From assembly GCA_026399445.1 (NCBI GenBank), contig JAPLRA010000230.1, forward strand, positions 1 through 5,923: 5,923 nt of DNA, in the 5' to 3' direction. The stretch is from Sulfuritalea sp. Its GTDB lineage: Bacteria; Pseudomonadota; Gammaproteobacteria; Burkholderiales; Rhodocyclaceae. The position numbers and the translations under genes are program-made. Positions 5,349 to 5,923 of the stretch are shown here, piece by piece. The notes below the pieces were generated by a model, which saw only the letters and a list, made by a program, of their open reading frames with translations, made no database searches and was not told where the DNA came from. How positions within the stretch are numbered: position 1 is the stretch's first letter; each line of letters starts with the position of its first letter.

Positions 5349-5923
5349 ATGCCCAAGGTATCCATCGAGCAATTGAACACTCTTGCAGGTGCCGCGTTGA
5401 TGCGCGCCGGCGCCTCTGCCGCGATGGCCCACAGTACCGCTGCCGCGCTGGTGACGGCGGAGGCGCAGGGTCTTGCCTCGCATGGCCTGTCGCGCGTGGC
5501 GCAGTATGCCGGCCACCTGCGCCATGGTCGGGTCAACGGCAACTCCGAACCGCGCGTCATTCGTGCCAAGGCCGCCGCCTGTCTGGTGGACGCCGACGAA
5601 GGACTGGCCTTTCCGGCCTGCGCACTGGCCATCAAAGAGGCGATGGCGCGTGCCCGCGAGTGCGGGGCGGCTTTTGCTGGCGTCACCCGCAGCCACCATT
5701 TCGGCGTCGCCGCCTACCACCTGGAAGCGGTCGCCGCCGCTGGTATGGTCGGCCTGGCCTTCGGCAACTCGCCGGCGGCGATGCCGGCTTGGGGCGGTCG
5801 CCGCCCGTGGTTCGGCACCAACCCGATCGCAGCCGTGTTTCCGCGTCGTGGTCAGGCGCCGCTGGTAATCGATTTGTCGCTGTCGGAGGTGGCACGCGGA
5901 AAGCTGATGGTGGCGGCGAAGGC
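5349..5923 (+). CDS. comC: (R)-sulfolactate dehydrogenase, Ldh_2/malate-lactate dehydrogenase family (3' end cut by window edge)
   Basis: An open frame of 191 full codons running off the window; family members are about 330-350 residues, so a little over half is visible. It belongs to the Ldh_2 family (ComC, AllD, malate/L-lactate dehydrogenases), not the classical Rossmann type. Visible signatures are TAEAQGLASHGLSRV (36-50), with Ser44, His45 and Arg49 aligning with the catalytic/substrate residues of the family, then SHHFGVAAYH (115-124) with the His116/His117 pair, and FGTNPIA (155-161). The proposed role is NAD(P)H-dependent reduction of sulfopyruvate to (R)-sulfolactate (EC 1.1.1.338 by family knowledge), feeding SuyAB. 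The start has CCGGAG (5338-5343) 5 nt upstream and lies 15 nt after the slcC stop. Ureidoglycolate or malate dehydrogenase are alternatives on sequence alone; the suyAB-slcC context makes ComC the best reading. Confidence 0.82.
   Translation, partial: MPKVSIEQLNTLAGAALMRAGASAAMAHSTAAALVTAEAQGLASHGLSRVAQYAGHLRHGRVNGNSEPRVIRAKAAACLVDADEGLAFPACALAIKEAMARARECGAAFAGVTRSHHFGVAAYHLEAVAAAGMVGLAFGNSPAAMPAWGGRRPWFGTNPIAAVFPRRGQAPLVIDLSLSEVARGKLMVAAK

Noticed and set aside
4305..5720. Long minus-strand open frame (471 codons) antisense to slcC and comC.
   Set aside because: It is a high-GC shadow opposite two genes with intact catalytic motifs. Its translation is Arg/Gln/Gly-rich and shows no family motif.
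1..5923. CRISPR arrays, tRNA or rRNA genes, insertion sequences.
   Set aside because: No regularly spaced repeats, transposase-like frames, terminal inverted repeats or RNA gene signatures were seen; almost all sequence is accounted for by seven genes.

Overview
The window carries most of a bacterial pathway for breaking down 3-sulfolactate (a C3 organosulfonate), with all genes on the + strand. The high GC content, compact Shine-Dalgarno-led genes and the sequence character of the ABC transporter suggest a proteobacterium, most likely a betaproteobacterium (Burkholderiales/Rhodocyclales-like). That placement is inference; no rRNA or other phylogenetic marker is present.

Layout. Bases 1-137 are non-coding and hold a good sigma70-type promoter (TTGACT, 17 nt, TAGTAT) with small inverted and direct repeats over and upstream of the -35. 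Next come suyA (138-419) and suyB (459-1628), the small and large subunits of (2R)-sulfolactate sulfo-lyase. A 119-bp spacer (1629-1747) contains an imperfect hairpin and then the ABC importer: a periplasmic substrate-binding protein (1748-2755), an ATPase (2827-3633) and a permease (3626-4387, overlapping the ATPase by 8 nt). Sixteen bases later is slcC (4404-5333), a D-2-hydroxyacid dehydrogenase read as (S)-sulfolactate dehydrogenase. Fifteen bases after that is comC (5349 to the window edge), an Ldh_2-family dehydrogenase read as (R)-sulfolactate dehydrogenase, cut off at about 191 residues.

How the genes fit together (family knowledge plus inference). The ABC system would import sulfolactate. 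SlcC would oxidise the S enantiomer to sulfopyruvate, and ComC would reduce sulfopyruvate to the R enantiomer. SuyAB would then split (R)-sulfolactate into pyruvate and sulfite. The two dehydrogenases together act as a sulfolactate racemase, as described for Chromohalobacter salexigens. Sulfite disposal (oxidation or export) and a transcriptional regulator are expected but not seen here, and may lie outside the window.

The main oddity is the permease. It is about 253 residues and appears to lack a block of roughly 35-45 residues found in its family between the first membrane helix and the core. The deletion is in frame. A second, smaller oddity is a poorly hydrophobic signal peptide, interrupted by an arginine, on the substrate-binding protein.
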